From an uncultured Clostridia bacterium (lineage in GTDB: Bacteria; Bacillota; Clostridia; Saccharofermentanales; Saccharofermentanaceae), in assembly GCA_946187935.1 (NCBI GenBank), contig CAMHSJ010000002.1, positions 1 through 64,000 on the forward strand: a stretch of DNA of 64,000 bases. Direction: 5' to 3'. The position numbers were made by a program, and so were the translations under genes. Of the stretch, positions 7,558-16,268 are shown piece after piece. Every line of letters starts with the position of its first letter. Position 1 is the stretch's first letter. Below the pieces are notes generated by a model. That model was not told the origin of the DNA, ran no database searches, and saw nothing but the letters and a program-made list of their open reading frames with translations.

Positions 7558-9306
7558 ATGAGCAACATTTACAGAGACAAGGTGATCAGCGGGATCACTG
7601 AGCAGGACGTAGGCAAAGAGCTTAGAGTCTGCGGCTGGATCGAGAACATCAGAGACCACGGCGGAGTTTCTTTCATTGACCTCCGTGACATGTACGGCAC
7701 GCTTCAGGTCGTTATGCGTGACACATCTCTTCTTGACGGACTCGTTAAGGAAGAGTGCATCTCCATAGCAGGCGTTATCGAGCACAGAGATGAGGAGACA
7801 TACAATCCCAAGATCGCTACGGGCACGATCGAGCTCGAGGCTCATTCAGTGGATGTATTGGGCAAGGTCTACAGCCAGCTTCCTTTTGAGATCATGACAT
7901 CCAAGGAGATCCGTGAAGACGTTAGGCTCAAGTACAGATATCTTGATCTTCGTAACCAGAAGGTTAAGGACAATATCGTTTTCCGTTCCAATGTCATCGC
8001 TTTCTTAAGACAGAAGATGACAGAGATGGGATTCCTTGAGATACAGACTCCTATCCTTACGAGTTCTTCACCCGAGGGCGCACGTGACTACATCGTTCCT
8101 TCAAGAAAGTTCAAGGGCAAGTTCTATGCTCTTCCGCAGGCACCACAGCAGTTCAAGCAGCTCCTGATGGTGTCAGGTTTCGATAAGTACTTCCAGATCG
8201 CTCCCTGCTTCAGAGACGAGGATGCCAGAGCAGACAGGTCTCCGGGAGAGTTCTACCAGCTCGATTTCGAGATGAGCTTTGCTACGCAGGAAGATGTCTT
8301 CAGAGCAGGAGAGGAAGTCTTAACGGCAGCATTCGAAAAGTTCGCACCCGAGGGAGCCAAGGTTACCGCTGCTCCTTATCCCGTCATTTCCTATAAGCAG
8401 GCAATGCTCGAATTCGGTACTGATAAGCCCGATCTTCGTAACCCGTTAAGGATCATCGATGTTACCGAGTTCTTCTCAAGATGCACATTCAAGGCATTCC
8501 ACGGCAAGACCGTAAGGGCCATAAATGTTCATGCCAAGCTCTCCAAGGGACAGCACGAGAAGATGCTCAAGTTCGCACAGACTGATCTGGGCATGGGCGG
8601 TCTCGGCTATCTCGAAGTATTAGAGGACATGAGCTACAAGGGACCTATCGACAAGTTCATTCCTGATGACATGAAGACTGAACTTAAGGATATTGCAGGC
8701 CTTGAAGCTGGCGATACCATCTTCTTCATCGCAGATAACGAAGCAAGAGCATGTGAATGTGCAGGCGCTATCAGGAACGAGCTCGGTTCAAGGCTCGATC
8801 TTGTAGAGAAGAATGCTTTCAGATTCTGCTTCGTAAACGATTTCCCGATGTTCGAGAAGGACCCCGAGACAAGAAAGTATATCTTTACGCACAATCCTTT
8901 CTCCATGCCTCAGGGCGGTCTCGAAGCGCTTAACACAAAAGAGCCTTCAGAGATCCTCGCATATCAGTACGACATTGTCTGCAACGGCATCGAGCTGTCT
9001 TCAGGCGCTGTTAGAAACCACGATCTTGAGATCATGAAGAAGGCATTCGAGATCGCAGGCTATTCTGAAGATGATCTTAAGACCAAGTTCGGCGCTCTCT
9101 ATAACGCATTCAAGTTCGGCGCACCTCCGCACGCGGGAATGGCTCCGGGCGTAGACCGTATGATCATGATCTTAAAAGGCGAAGAGAACATCAGGGAAGT
9201 CATTGCATTCCCCATGAACGGCAATGCACAGGATCTTCTCTGCGGCGCTCCCGGCGATGTTACAGAGCAGCAGCTTAGAGAAGTCCACATCAAGGTAAGA
9301 CAGTAA
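7558..9306 (+). CDS. aspS: Aspartyl-tRNA synthetase, possibly non-discriminating
   Basis: A 582-residue class IIb synthetase of the bacterial type that charges tRNA-Asp in the cytosol. It shows the OB-fold anticodon-binding domain (about 1-110) and motif 2 FRDEDARADRSPGEFYQ (about 218-235). The inserted GAD domain is near 290-400 and motif 3 GMAPGVDRMIM is near 528. The start at 7558 has AAGGA eight bases upstream; the ATG at 7552 is too close to it. It is regulated by the T-box just upstream, whose specifier looks like Asn. In bacteria making Asn-tRNA by transamidation AspRS also charges tRNA-Asn, which would explain this; no gatCAB or asnS lies in the window to test it. mtaB follows after three bases. 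Confidence 0.95.
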   Translation: MSNIYRDKVISGITEQDVGKELRVCGWIENIRDHGGVSFIDLRDMYGTLQVVMRDTSLLDGLVKEECISIAGVIEHRDEETYNPKIATGTIELEAHSVDVLGKVYSQLPFEIMTSKEIREDVRLKYRYLDLRNQKVKDNIVFRSNVIAFLRQKMTEMGFLEIQTPILTSSSPEGARDYIVPSRKFKGKFYALPQAPQQFKQLLMVSGFDKYFQIAPCFRDEDARADRSPGEFYQLDFEMSFATQEDVFRAGEEVLTAAFEKFAPEGAKVTAAPYPVISYKQAMLEFGTDKPDLRNPLRIIDVTEFFSRCTFKAFHGKTVRAINVHAKLSKGQHEKMLKFAQTDLGMGGLGYLEVLEDMSYKGPIDKFIPDDMKTELKDIAGLEAGDTIFFIADNEARACECAGAIRNELGSRLDLVEKNAFRFCFVNDFPMFEKDPETRKYIFTHNPFSMPQGGLEALNTKEPSEILAYQYDIVCNGIELSSGAVRNHDLEIMKKAFEIAGYSEDDLKTKFGALYNAFKFGAPPHAGMAPGVDRMIMILKGEENIREVIAFPMNGNAQDLLCGAPGDVTEQQLREVHIKVRQ

Positions 9307-9309
9307 CGG

Positions 9310-10605
9310 ATGAAGGTCTATTTCCTTACATTAGGATGCAGAGTTAACCAGTACGAGACAGACGCCGTCAGGCGCCTGTTTCTTGATAATGGGCACGAGG
9401 TGACTGAGGATGCGTCAGAGGCTGATGTATGCATCGTCAACACATGCTCTGTCACGGGGGAAGCAGACCGTAAATCATCCCAGATGCTGAGAAGGATGGC
9501 TAAGCTTAGTCCTGATGCAGTCGTAGTCGCGATGGGATGCGCTGCCGAAGTGTCAAACGGCAGTATCGATGCTGATGTCGTTGTCGGAACGAGAGATAAG
9601 AACAGGGTCCTTGATATCCTGAATGACTATTTAGCAGGCAGCGGTGATAAGAAACCGTCCCATATGTCTTCCCACCAAAGGCCTGAAGTCACGAGAAAAG
9701 ATACTTATCATGATTTCGGCTCAGTCTTGTCTCCTGAGGGCACAAGGGCCTTCATGAAGGTCGAAGACGGCTGTGACAGCTTCTGTTCTTACTGCATAAT
9801 CCCGTTCGCCAGGGGCAGGGTCTGTTCAAGAGATGAGGCCTCATGCATAAAGGAAGCGGAATTCCTTGTCAGAGAAGGCTATAAGGAGATAATCGTATCA
9901 GGCATCCATCTGTGTTCATACGGCAAGGACAGGGGAGAAGACATTATGTCTCTTCTGTCACTGCTCAGAAAGATTGATGGTATCGAAGGCCTTGAAAGGT
10001 TAAGACTGGGATCGCTTGAGCCTATATCCATGACAGATAGCTTCATAAAAGGTCTTTCTAAACTGGATCATCTTTGCCCGCATTTCCATCTGTCACTGCA
10101 GAGCGGCTCAGATGCAGTATTAAAGCGCATGAACCGCAAGTATGATACCAGTCAGTATCTAAGCCGCGTAAAGCTCCTTAGAGAGTTTTTCCCGGATATG
10201 TCACTTACAACGGACATCATCACGGGATTCCCCGGCGAGACAAGAGAGGAGTTCGGAGAAACTTTGGAGTTTGCGAGGACGGCGGGCTTTTCGAAGATCC
10301 ATGTATTCCCGTATTCTGAAAGGGAAGGAACTGCTGCATCAAAGATGGAGCAATTGCCGGTAAATGTCAGGAAGGACAGAGCCAGAGAGCTTATAGAATT
10401 GTCTGACGAGCTTTCTTGTGAGTTTGCCGAAAACCTTGTGGGAAGCACATGCTCAGTGCTCCTCGAGCGCGAAAACAACGGCATTTGGGAAGGCTATACG
10501 GCAAATTACGTCAAATGCTTTGTGAATGCCAAGGCAAACAGGGGCGATATCGTAACGGGCACCGTCTTGTCTTCCGATAAAGGGACGGTTGCGATTTCTC
10601 TTTAA
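9310..10605 (+). CDS. mtaB: tRNA (t6A37) methylthiotransferase MtaB
   Basis: A 431-residue radical-SAM enzyme that converts t6A37 to ms2t6A37 in tRNAs reading ANN codons. The N-terminal UPF0004 domain binds one 4Fe-4S cluster with Cys residues in LGCRVNQ, NTCSVTG and GCAAE. The radical SAM cluster is bound by C155, C159 and C162 in GCDSFCSYC. A C-terminal TRAM domain (about 368-431) would hold the tRNA. The opening KVYFLTLGCRVNQYE is typical of MtaB (YqeV) rather than MiaB or RimO. It starts three bases after aspS, so both are probably read from the T-box promoter. Confidence 0.9.
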   Translation: MKVYFLTLGCRVNQYETDAVRRLFLDNGHEVTEDASEADVCIVNTCSVTGEADRKSSQMLRRMAKLSPDAVVVAMGCAAEVSNGSIDADVVVGTRDKNRVLDILNDYLAGSGDKKPSHMSSHQRPEVTRKDTYHDFGSVLSPEGTRAFMKVEDGCDSFCSYCIIPFARGRVCSRDEASCIKEAEFLVREGYKEIIVSGIHLCSYGKDRGEDIMSLLSLLRKIDGIEGLERLRLGSLEPISMTDSFIKGLSKLDHLCPHFHLSLQSGSDAVLKRMNRKYDTSQYLSRVKLLREFFPDMSLTTDIITGFPGETREEFGETLEFARTAGFSKIHVFPYSEREGTAASKMEQLPVNVRKDRARELIELSDELSCEFAENLVGSTCSVLLERENNGIWEGYTANYVKCFVNAKANRGDIVTGTVLSSDKGTVAISL

Positions 10606-10686
10606 TTTTATAAAAATAACTGATTTTTCTCATTATGTTGTGATAGAATAATGTTGTGGGTACATCTCCCACATTTGGAGGATGCT

Positions 10687-10938
10687 TTGGACAATTCGAA
10701 CACTACAAAATTTGTTCTTTCAGGCGACAGGAATGCAGATGTGCATACCCTGATGTCTTATGTTCTCGGTGCGCTTAAGGAGAAGGGCTATAATCCTATC
10801 AATCAGCTGGTAGGTTATTTCATCTCCGGTGATCCCACATATATCACCAGCTACAAGGGTGCCAGAGGCCTGATCAAGCGCATCGACAGAGATGAACTCC
10901 TTGAAGTGATCATCAGTGATTACTGTTCAAGACTGTAA
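10687..10938 (+). CDS. ireB: IreB family regulatory phosphoprotein (UPF0297)
   Basis: 83 residues. The core DVHTLMSYVLGALKEKGYNPINQLVGYFISGDP with GARGLIKRIDRDELLE is diagnostic of the UPF0297/IreB family. In Enterococcus, IreB is a phosphorylated target of a PASTA-domain Ser/Thr kinase and affects cephalosporin resistance. I chose the TTG at 10687 because GGAGG lies five bases before it and the protein then begins MDNSNTTKF like its relatives; an ATG at 10651 would add 12 atypical residues and lies next to a -10-like TAGAAT (10644-10649). It is followed by ruvX and a DUF1292 gene, the same order as yrzL-yrrK-yrzB of Bacillus. Confidence 0.85.
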   Translation: MDNSNTTKFVLSGDRNADVHTLMSYVLGALKEKGYNPINQLVGYFISGDPTYITSYKGARGLIKRIDRDELLEVIISDYCSRL

Positions 10939-10944
10939 TTATTT

Positions 10945-11376
10945 ATGCCTGCCCCCAAGGGAAGAGTATTAGGAATCGATTTTGGCTCACGTCATATAGG
11001 CGTGGCCCTTTCAGACGAGCTCAGGATCATTGCAAAAGGCTACGAGACCATCAACTGGAACAGCATAGATCCGGAGTGGGCGCTTAACCGTATCACGGAG
11101 ATCGTCCGTGACATGAACGTTATCGCTCTCGTCATCGGCAAACCGACCAGGACTGACGGTGATAAATCCGAGACAGAGCTCATGGCTGAGGAATTCGGCA
11201 AAGAACTTGAGAAGAGAACAGGCCTTACGCCGGAATGGAAGGATGAGAGGTTTACCACTGTCCTTGCATCCCGCTATATGCATGACATGAACATGAATAC
11301 CAGGAAACAGAGGAAGGTAATAGACCAGGTCGCTGCCGAGATAATCCTTCAGGAATATTTGGACAGCAAGCGCTGA
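10945..11376 (+). CDS. ruvX: Putative pre-16S rRNA nuclease / Holliday junction resolvase YqgF
   Basis: 143 residues with an RNase H-like fold. The first strand LGIDFGSRHIGVALSD carries the catalytic Asp, VIGKPTRTDG is the family loop, and WKDERFTT supplies further acidic residues. Family members process the 5' end of 16S rRNA or act on DNA junctions; which role applies cannot be told here. It starts six bases after ireB with no clear ribosome site, so translation may depend on coupling to ireB. Confidence 0.9.
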   Translation: MPAPKGRVLGIDFGSRHIGVALSDELRIIAKGYETINWNSIDPEWALNRITEIVRDMNVIALVIGKPTRTDGDKSETELMAEEFGKELEKRTGLTPEWKDERFTTVLASRYMHDMNMNTRKQRKVIDQVAAEIILQEYLDSKR

Positions 11377-11421
11377 TTCTAATATGCTATAATCAAGTAT
11401 TATACTTTGGAGGTTATTATC

Positions 11422-11745
11422 ATGGCTGATGAATTGCTTAACAATATGCTCGATATGGATGATGAGGACCGCAAGATCACTCTTGAGGATGAAGAGACAG
11501 GTGAGTCCATCGAATGCATCATCGATGATATGTTCCAGTTTAACGGCAAGAACTATGTTGTTCTCTTAAGACCCATTGATGAGCCTGATTACGATTATGA
11601 GGCCATCATCATGGAATCTGTTGAACAGGACGGCGAGTATCTGCTGCAGACGATCCCCGAAGAGCAGGAAGAGATAATCTGTGATTATTACGACAAGCTC
11701 TGCGAGGAACTCTACGGCGACGACGATGAAGAATCAGACGAATAA
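11422..11745 (+). CDS. DUF1292 domain protein (YrzB-like)
   Basis: 107 residues, very acidic, with the DUF1292 core ITLEDEETGESIECIIDDMFQFNGKNYVVLLRP. The start at 11422 follows GGAGG with an eight-base gap. A TATAAT at about 11389 may give it a separate promoter. The function of the family is unknown. It is conserved next to ireB and ruvX in Firmicutes, as here. Its end overlaps the next gene, which encodes a second, more distant protein of similar layout. Confidence 0.85.
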   Translation: MADELLNNMLDMDDEDRKITLEDEETGESIECIIDDMFQFNGKNYVVLLRPIDEPDYDYEAIIMESVEQDGEYLLQTIPEEQEEIICDYYDKLCEELYGDDDEESDE

Positions 11746-12145
11746 GACCGGATTAGGCAATGTCAAGAAGAAACGCGCGCTCCAGCAGAGCCGCAAGGCT
11801 AAGGCTGCGGGAGAACATCTCAAGAATTCTTCCGGCGACGAACTGATTGTCATTAGAGATCCCTACAACAAGAAGGATTACTATCTTTCAGTGATCGACA
11901 CATTCGTGATACTTAAGCGCGAATATGTTGTCATGCATAATTATGTTCCTGATGACGGCAACCATGACAAGCCTGAACTGGTCATAATGAGGACAGAGTA
12001 TTCCAAGAGCGGGGAGCAGTTATTCTATTCCATCAAGGACGGAACGGAACTCGAGACGGCTTTCACATTCTTCATGAGAAGATATTATGATTCGCTTGCT
12101 CCTGATGTCAGGGCCAAGAGCGGCATCCAGACCGGAGGAGGCTGA
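11726..12145 (+). CDS. Hypothetical protein, distant DUF1292-like
   Basis: 139 residues from the ATG at 11726, which overlaps the end of the preceding gene by 20 bases. A Lys-rich N-terminus (KKKRALQQSRKAKAAGE) is followed by a beta-rich section: ELIVIRDPYNKKDYYLSVIDTFVILKREYVVMHN. The pattern of a short acidic or polar strand, loop and hydrophobic strand resembles the upstream DUF1292 protein, suggesting an old duplication (inference). No catalytic motif is seen. The ribosome site is unclear, so coupled translation is likely. The next gene starts three bases after its stop. Confidence 0.65.
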   Translation: MKNQTNKTGLGNVKKKRALQQSRKAKAAGEHLKNSSGDELIVIRDPYNKKDYYLSVIDTFVILKREYVVMHNYVPDDGNHDKPELVIMRTEYSKSGEQLFYSIKDGTELETAFTFFMRRYYDSLAPDVRAKSGIQTGGG

Positions 12146-12148
12146 CAG

Positions 12149-13060
12149 TTGGGAGAGGGCAGCAATAAGTTCATAGACAGCATAGAATCCCTGTTCCGTG
12201 CTGTGCTTTCCATAATGCTCTATCTGGTGCCGGCGATCCCGGTATTGTATCTCTTCGATAAGCTCAACACGAGCAAAACGGTATATCAGGGAGTCTATTC
12301 TGCGATCGTATCGCTATTGACTATCTGTCTGTTCATCGGAGTAAACCAGATACTTAAGAAGAGCAATGATTCATTCATCGTCAGAGACAGACTCGATATA
12401 GTGCAGGTGATGTGCATCATCGTCATCGCACTTGGACTTGTCGGTATGGTCTACTGCTATCTGACCTTTGCCGATGTGATATCTGATTTTCTTGAAAGCT
12501 TAAAGGATAAGATCGAGGAATACAATGAGTCAGTTGACCGCTTAAGTGAAGTAGAGCAGTATCATGTGCCCTTGTGGGATTCGATACTTTATATTTTTGA
12601 CCTTACGATCCTTATACCTTTCAGTGAAGAGCTGGTGTTCAGGGGAGCTGTCCTGGGTTCTCTTAAAAGAGGCTTCAGGCCGTGGCTGGCAATAGTCTTA
12701 TCTGCGGTCATTTTCGGTCTTATGCACGGCATCTCGATGCACATCGGCTATGCGGTCATCTGCGGTCTTGTTATGGGAGCGGTCTATCACATGACTAACA
12801 GTATCTTTGCTTCCTTCCTGATCCATTCCATCTTTAACTTTTTGGGATCCTGCATTCCGTTCTTTTTTGATCTTCAGCTGTTTGGAGTAACGGACGGCTT
12901 AAGATATGTTACTGTCAGGGCGATGTGGTACGGCTGTATCGGCATGATGCTCCCTGCGATATTCGCATACATTCTTCTTTTGACCAGATACAGGATGAAG
13001 ACGGGAAAGAACAAGGCGCTGATAGAGACCAAGGCGGAAAAGAAAAATGAACAAGCTTGA
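12149..13060 (+). CDS. CPBP family intramembrane metalloprotease
   Basis: 303 residues with about seven or eight transmembrane helices. The CPBP (CAAX protease/bacteriocin-processing) motifs are present: EELVFRG near residue 160 and FGLMHG near residue 190, with further His and Asn residues in the later helices (SIFNF). Relatives cut membrane-bound peptides or help in bacteriocin self-immunity; the substrate here is unknown. The start is TTG, supported by GGAGGAGG seven bases upstream. Its last 14 bases overlap the following large exported-protein gene. Confidence 0.85.
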   Translation: MGEGSNKFIDSIESLFRAVLSIMLYLVPAIPVLYLFDKLNTSKTVYQGVYSAIVSLLTICLFIGVNQILKKSNDSFIVRDRLDIVQVMCIIVIALGLVGMVYCYLTFADVISDFLESLKDKIEEYNESVDRLSEVEQYHVPLWDSILYIFDLTILIPFSEELVFRGAVLGSLKRGFRPWLAIVLSAVIFGLMHGISMHIGYAVICGLVMGAVYHMTNSIFASFLIHSIFNFLGSCIPFFFDLQLFGVTDGLRYVTVRAMWYGCIGMMLPAIFAYILLLTRYRMKTGKNKALIETKAEKKNEQA

Positions 13061-16000
13061 TCTGTTCAGATTCGGCAATACGCGCAAGAAAAAGATAAGG
13101 CTCTATGTCATTATCACTTCTTGCGTGCTCTTCCTTGCAGCAGTCATACTTATTGCCATCGGCGTATTCTCCTACAGATCTGAACTCGTTACGTTAAGGG
13201 TTACCGGGGAGGATGCGGGCTCCGGTTTTTCGAGGATAGGACTTGATCTTGAGAGCATTCCGAACGTAAACATGATAGCCGATCCGTCGTTCGAGACTTC
13301 TTCGGACATGTGCTCGGTAGAGATAGTATCGAGTTCTTCCACATCATTGTTTTTCGAGCCCGGAGCATTGGAGAGCGCAGGCATAGATTACCGCGTTACG
13401 GGTGATCAGGTCAGGGTAATGTCCATCGACGGCTCAGGTGTCATGAGCGAGAGATTCTCGGGCATAGCCACTGTGTACCAGCCTGCCAGGCTCGGTGCCG
13501 TAAGGCAGATAGAAGACTCACTTGATCTGTTTGCCTCGCAGGGCGTCAAGGATGCAGCCGAATTCCAGAATCTCGAATATATCCTTACAGAAGAGGGAAC
13601 TCTGGAAGGTGATGCATCCGGAATGGCGTTTGTCTGCGACTTGGGAGACGAGAAGGCAGAATATGTTGCGGCAACAGACAAAGAGCTTTATGTGGTGACA
13701 GCAAGTGGCAGGATCTTCTATACGGCTGACGGAAGGAATTTCGATAAGATCAGCATTCCTTCTGACTGTGAAGATATCGTAAGAAACGCACTTTTTGTAT
13801 GTGCCGGTTCCGAGGTCTTTGCTGCCATAGATAAGGACGGCAGGGTATTAAGCGTTAAGAACGGCTATGTTTCAGCAGGACAGATCCCATGCGGCAGCAA
13901 TGAGATCTCCTGTTTTGCTTCGGACGGTTCAGGTTTCATGGCAGTATCTGAAGACGGCTCTCTTTATTTTTCGGAGGGCGGCATAGTATTCAATGCTTCC
14001 GGATCCATAGAGATCAGCAAAGACTCTTCCTCTCCTGTCAAGGCTGTTTGCGGTGCCGGCGGAAGGTTCTATGTCCTGTCTTCTGACGGACTTATCTTCA
14101 TGTATGAGGCAAGTGACGGTGCGCTGACGCCCAGGATCCTTGAATCTGCGAAGACACAGGGTGTACAGATAACAGATATACTGGCCTCAGATTCAGGCAA
14201 GATAATAGCGACTACTGCTGAAGGAAGCACGATAGTAATAAGCGAAGACGATACACTGGCGTATTTCGCTTCCGAGAATGTGCTGATAAGCGATCTTTAC
14301 TGCATCTCATCAGACAGGATACTGTTTTCCGCTTCAGGTCAGGTCTATAAGGCCAAGATCTTATCGGAACTCTCAGTCGACGGCAATATCGCAGAAGATT
14401 CCATTAACAGCGGAGACTTCTGTTTCATAACAGGCGAGATACTCCCCGCGCAGGCATCAACAGGCACATCAGAAGGCTGGACAGATGCAGGTGCAGGCAA
14501 GGGAATAAGCGGTGTCTGGGATATAGCGGGATCAGATACGGACATAACCTGCATGGCAAGAGAAGACGGCAATGGTTATTGTGCAAGACTGACAGGCAGT
14601 GCCACGGGAACTCATATCCTTTCACAGAAACTTCCCGGAACCTCTGCTGACTGTTTCAGGGAGGATGCTTTCTACAGGATAGATATCAACATTGCTTCAG
14701 AGGGTGACACCGGACCTGTCGATGTATGGCTTGAAGGAGATTCTTTTACATCTCAGGGCTTTACCATTGAAGAGCCTACCGGAACGCCTCAGGATTACAG
14801 CTTTGTCTTTGCGGTTACGGGTTCTATGCTGGGCGATGACTCCGTAAGGTTCAATATTGCCTTCAAGGGAATCGGAAGGCTCATCATTGACGATATCTAC
14901 GTAGGTCCTGACTCTTATTCTTCTGCGGGGATACCCGAGTATTATGCAAATGCGGTAGCAGAGGCAAGACCTTATGCCATAAGGCTCGCAAATCTTGACT
15001 TCGGATCATCAGGTTATTCGAGGGAAGCATTCTACGGTCATTCATCAAGGTCGAATTCTTCAATGATCGCTTCATCTTCAGAACCTGTTTCCTGCTGCAG
15101 GTCATTGGAAGACAGCCTCAAGCTTGTTTCTAATTCAGGTTCTGTGCCGTGGCTCGTCATAGGTTCCTGTGCTTCGCAGAGCGATATCAACGATCTTCTT
15201 GAATACCTTTGCGGAACGGCTTCTTCCGAGTATGGCGGGATCCGTATAGACAATGGTACTGCGCTTGCCTGGAGCAGACAGTTTGACCAGATAATAATAG
15301 AGATCAGGGACAGTGAAGGATGCTTTGCAAGTGATACGCAGAAAGCTGCTTATGTGGACTTCGTCTTATCCGTTTTCTCACAATCTGAGTACTATCCCGA
15401 GATCAAGGATAAGGCTATCTTCCTTGATGCAATGGATTACGAAGGCGGGACCATGCTCTCCGGCGCGGACGGTCATGCAATGGCAATGAACTACAGTTAT
15501 TCTGACAAGAGTTTCAGCTTTATCGAGAACGCGAAGTCAGAGTACGGCATAGCAAGATACAATTCACCGCACATCACTGCAGGAGCTTCGGCCGGTGAGT
15601 TTATCTATTCGTTTGATACCCCTTCTGATCTTAACTGCGGTATGCTCCTGACCCTTATCAGCATGGAAGAAGCGGATTTTGTCAATTGCTTTATGTTTGA
15701 TGTCGGTATGTCCTCCTGTTATGCAGGATACGAGAGTGAAGAGGTCTTCAGGGAATCATCCAAAGTCAAGAATATCTTCGCCCTCATGAATCTTTTGAGC
15801 AGTGTTCAGGGGGCAGATGAGGTTTATATTGACGCCCAGGAGCCATTGTCATCCGAATCTTCACAGTCAGTTCCAGGCCTTGAGGATTCTCTTGTTTGGA
15901 ACGCTTATATGTCAGGTGACGGAACGGGTTATGTTGTCGTATCCAACACCGGCAGCAAGCAGGAGAGCTTCCTTGTAAGCGTTGCAGCCTTCAGGTCTCC

Positions 16001-16130
16001 TAATACATCTCTTGCAAGGTATTCCGCACAGGGCAGACTCCTTACGACCAGAAGGTTCAATATCAAGTCGATGAGATACACATTGCAGCCGGGTGAGTTT
16101 ATCGTGATAACGAGTGAGCCTCGAAGCTGA
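13047..16130 (+). CDS. Large membrane-anchored extracellular protein, propeller- and CBM-like domains
   Basis: 1027 residues. A basic N-terminus (RKKKIRLY) and one transmembrane helix (about 19-41) leave about 980 residues outside. Residues about 190-440 contain recurring short strands (GRIFYTADGRNF, GSGFMAVSEDGSLYFSEGG, GRFYVLSSDGLIFMYE) like a beta-propeller of BNR/Ycf48 type. Residues about 460-620 look like a carbohydrate-binding domain ending GRLIIDDIYVG, as in CBM4/9 modules. The last 400 residues resemble a glycosidase-like barrel with a beta-sandwich end, but I cannot name a catalytic pair. Overlap with the CPBP gene suggests one operon. A cell-surface glycan-related role is inference only. 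Confidence 0.7.
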   Translation: MNKLDLFRFGNTRKKKIRLYVIITSCVLFLAAVILIAIGVFSYRSELVTLRVTGEDAGSGFSRIGLDLESIPNVNMIADPSFETSSDMCSVEIVSSSSTSLFFEPGALESAGIDYRVTGDQVRVMSIDGSGVMSERFSGIATVYQPARLGAVRQIEDSLDLFASQGVKDAAEFQNLEYILTEEGTLEGDASGMAFVCDLGDEKAEYVAATDKELYVVTASGRIFYTADGRNFDKISIPSDCEDIVRNALFVCAGSEVFAAIDKDGRVLSVKNGYVSAGQIPCGSNEISCFASDGSGFMAVSEDGSLYFSEGGIVFNASGSIEISKDSSSPVKAVCGAGGRFYVLSSDGLIFMYEASDGALTPRILESAKTQGVQITDILASDSGKIIATTAEGSTIVISEDDTLAYFASENVLISDLYCISSDRILFSASGQVYKAKILSELSVDGNIAEDSINSGDFCFITGEILPAQASTGTSEGWTDAGAGKGISGVWDIAGSDTDITCMAREDGNGYCARLTGSATGTHILSQKLPGTSADCFREDAFYRIDINIASEGDTGPVDVWLEGDSFTSQGFTIEEPTGTPQDYSFVFAVTGSMLGDDSVRFNIAFKGIGRLIIDDIYVGPDSYSSAGIPEYYANAVAEARPYAIRLANLDFGSSGYSREAFYGHSSRSNSSMIASSSEPVSCCRSLEDSLKLVSNSGSVPWLVIGSCASQSDINDLLEYLCGTASSEYGGIRIDNGTALAWSRQFDQIIIEIRDSEGCFASDTQKAAYVDFVLSVFSQSEYYPEIKDKAIFLDAMDYEGGTMLSGADGHAMAMNYSYSDKSFSFIENAKSEYGIARYNSPHITAGASAGEFIYSFDTPSDLNCGMLLTLISMEEADFVNCFMFDVGMSSCYAGYESEEVFRESSKVKNIFALMNLLSSVQGADEVYIDAQEPLSSESSQSVPGLEDSLVWNAYMSGDGTGYVVVSNTGSKQESFLVSVAAFRSPNTSLARYSAQGRLLTTRRFNIKSMRYTLQPGEFIVITSEPRS

Positions 16131-16131
16131 T

Positions 16132-16148
16132 ATAGGCAGATTGCCTAA
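16132..16148. other. Short inverted repeat after the large exported protein gene
   Basis: TAGGCA-GAT-TGCCTA, a perfect 6-bp-arm hairpin just after the stop at 16130. There is no T-run, so termination would be weak or factor-dependent. A similar AGGCA...TGCCTAA hairpin follows the lipoprotein gene at 51723-51740. The rest of the gap up to 16268 holds a TATAAT (16228-16233) that may serve the next gene. Confidence 0.35.
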
Positions 16149-16268
16149 TCAGGACAGGTCAAACAAACATATTTCTCCAGTCTTTTTATCGCAAAATTGC
16201 CGCAAAGCGTGTATAGTTTTAGCGTATTATAATTAATTATTATTTTTCGAATGGGAAATGGAGAATCA

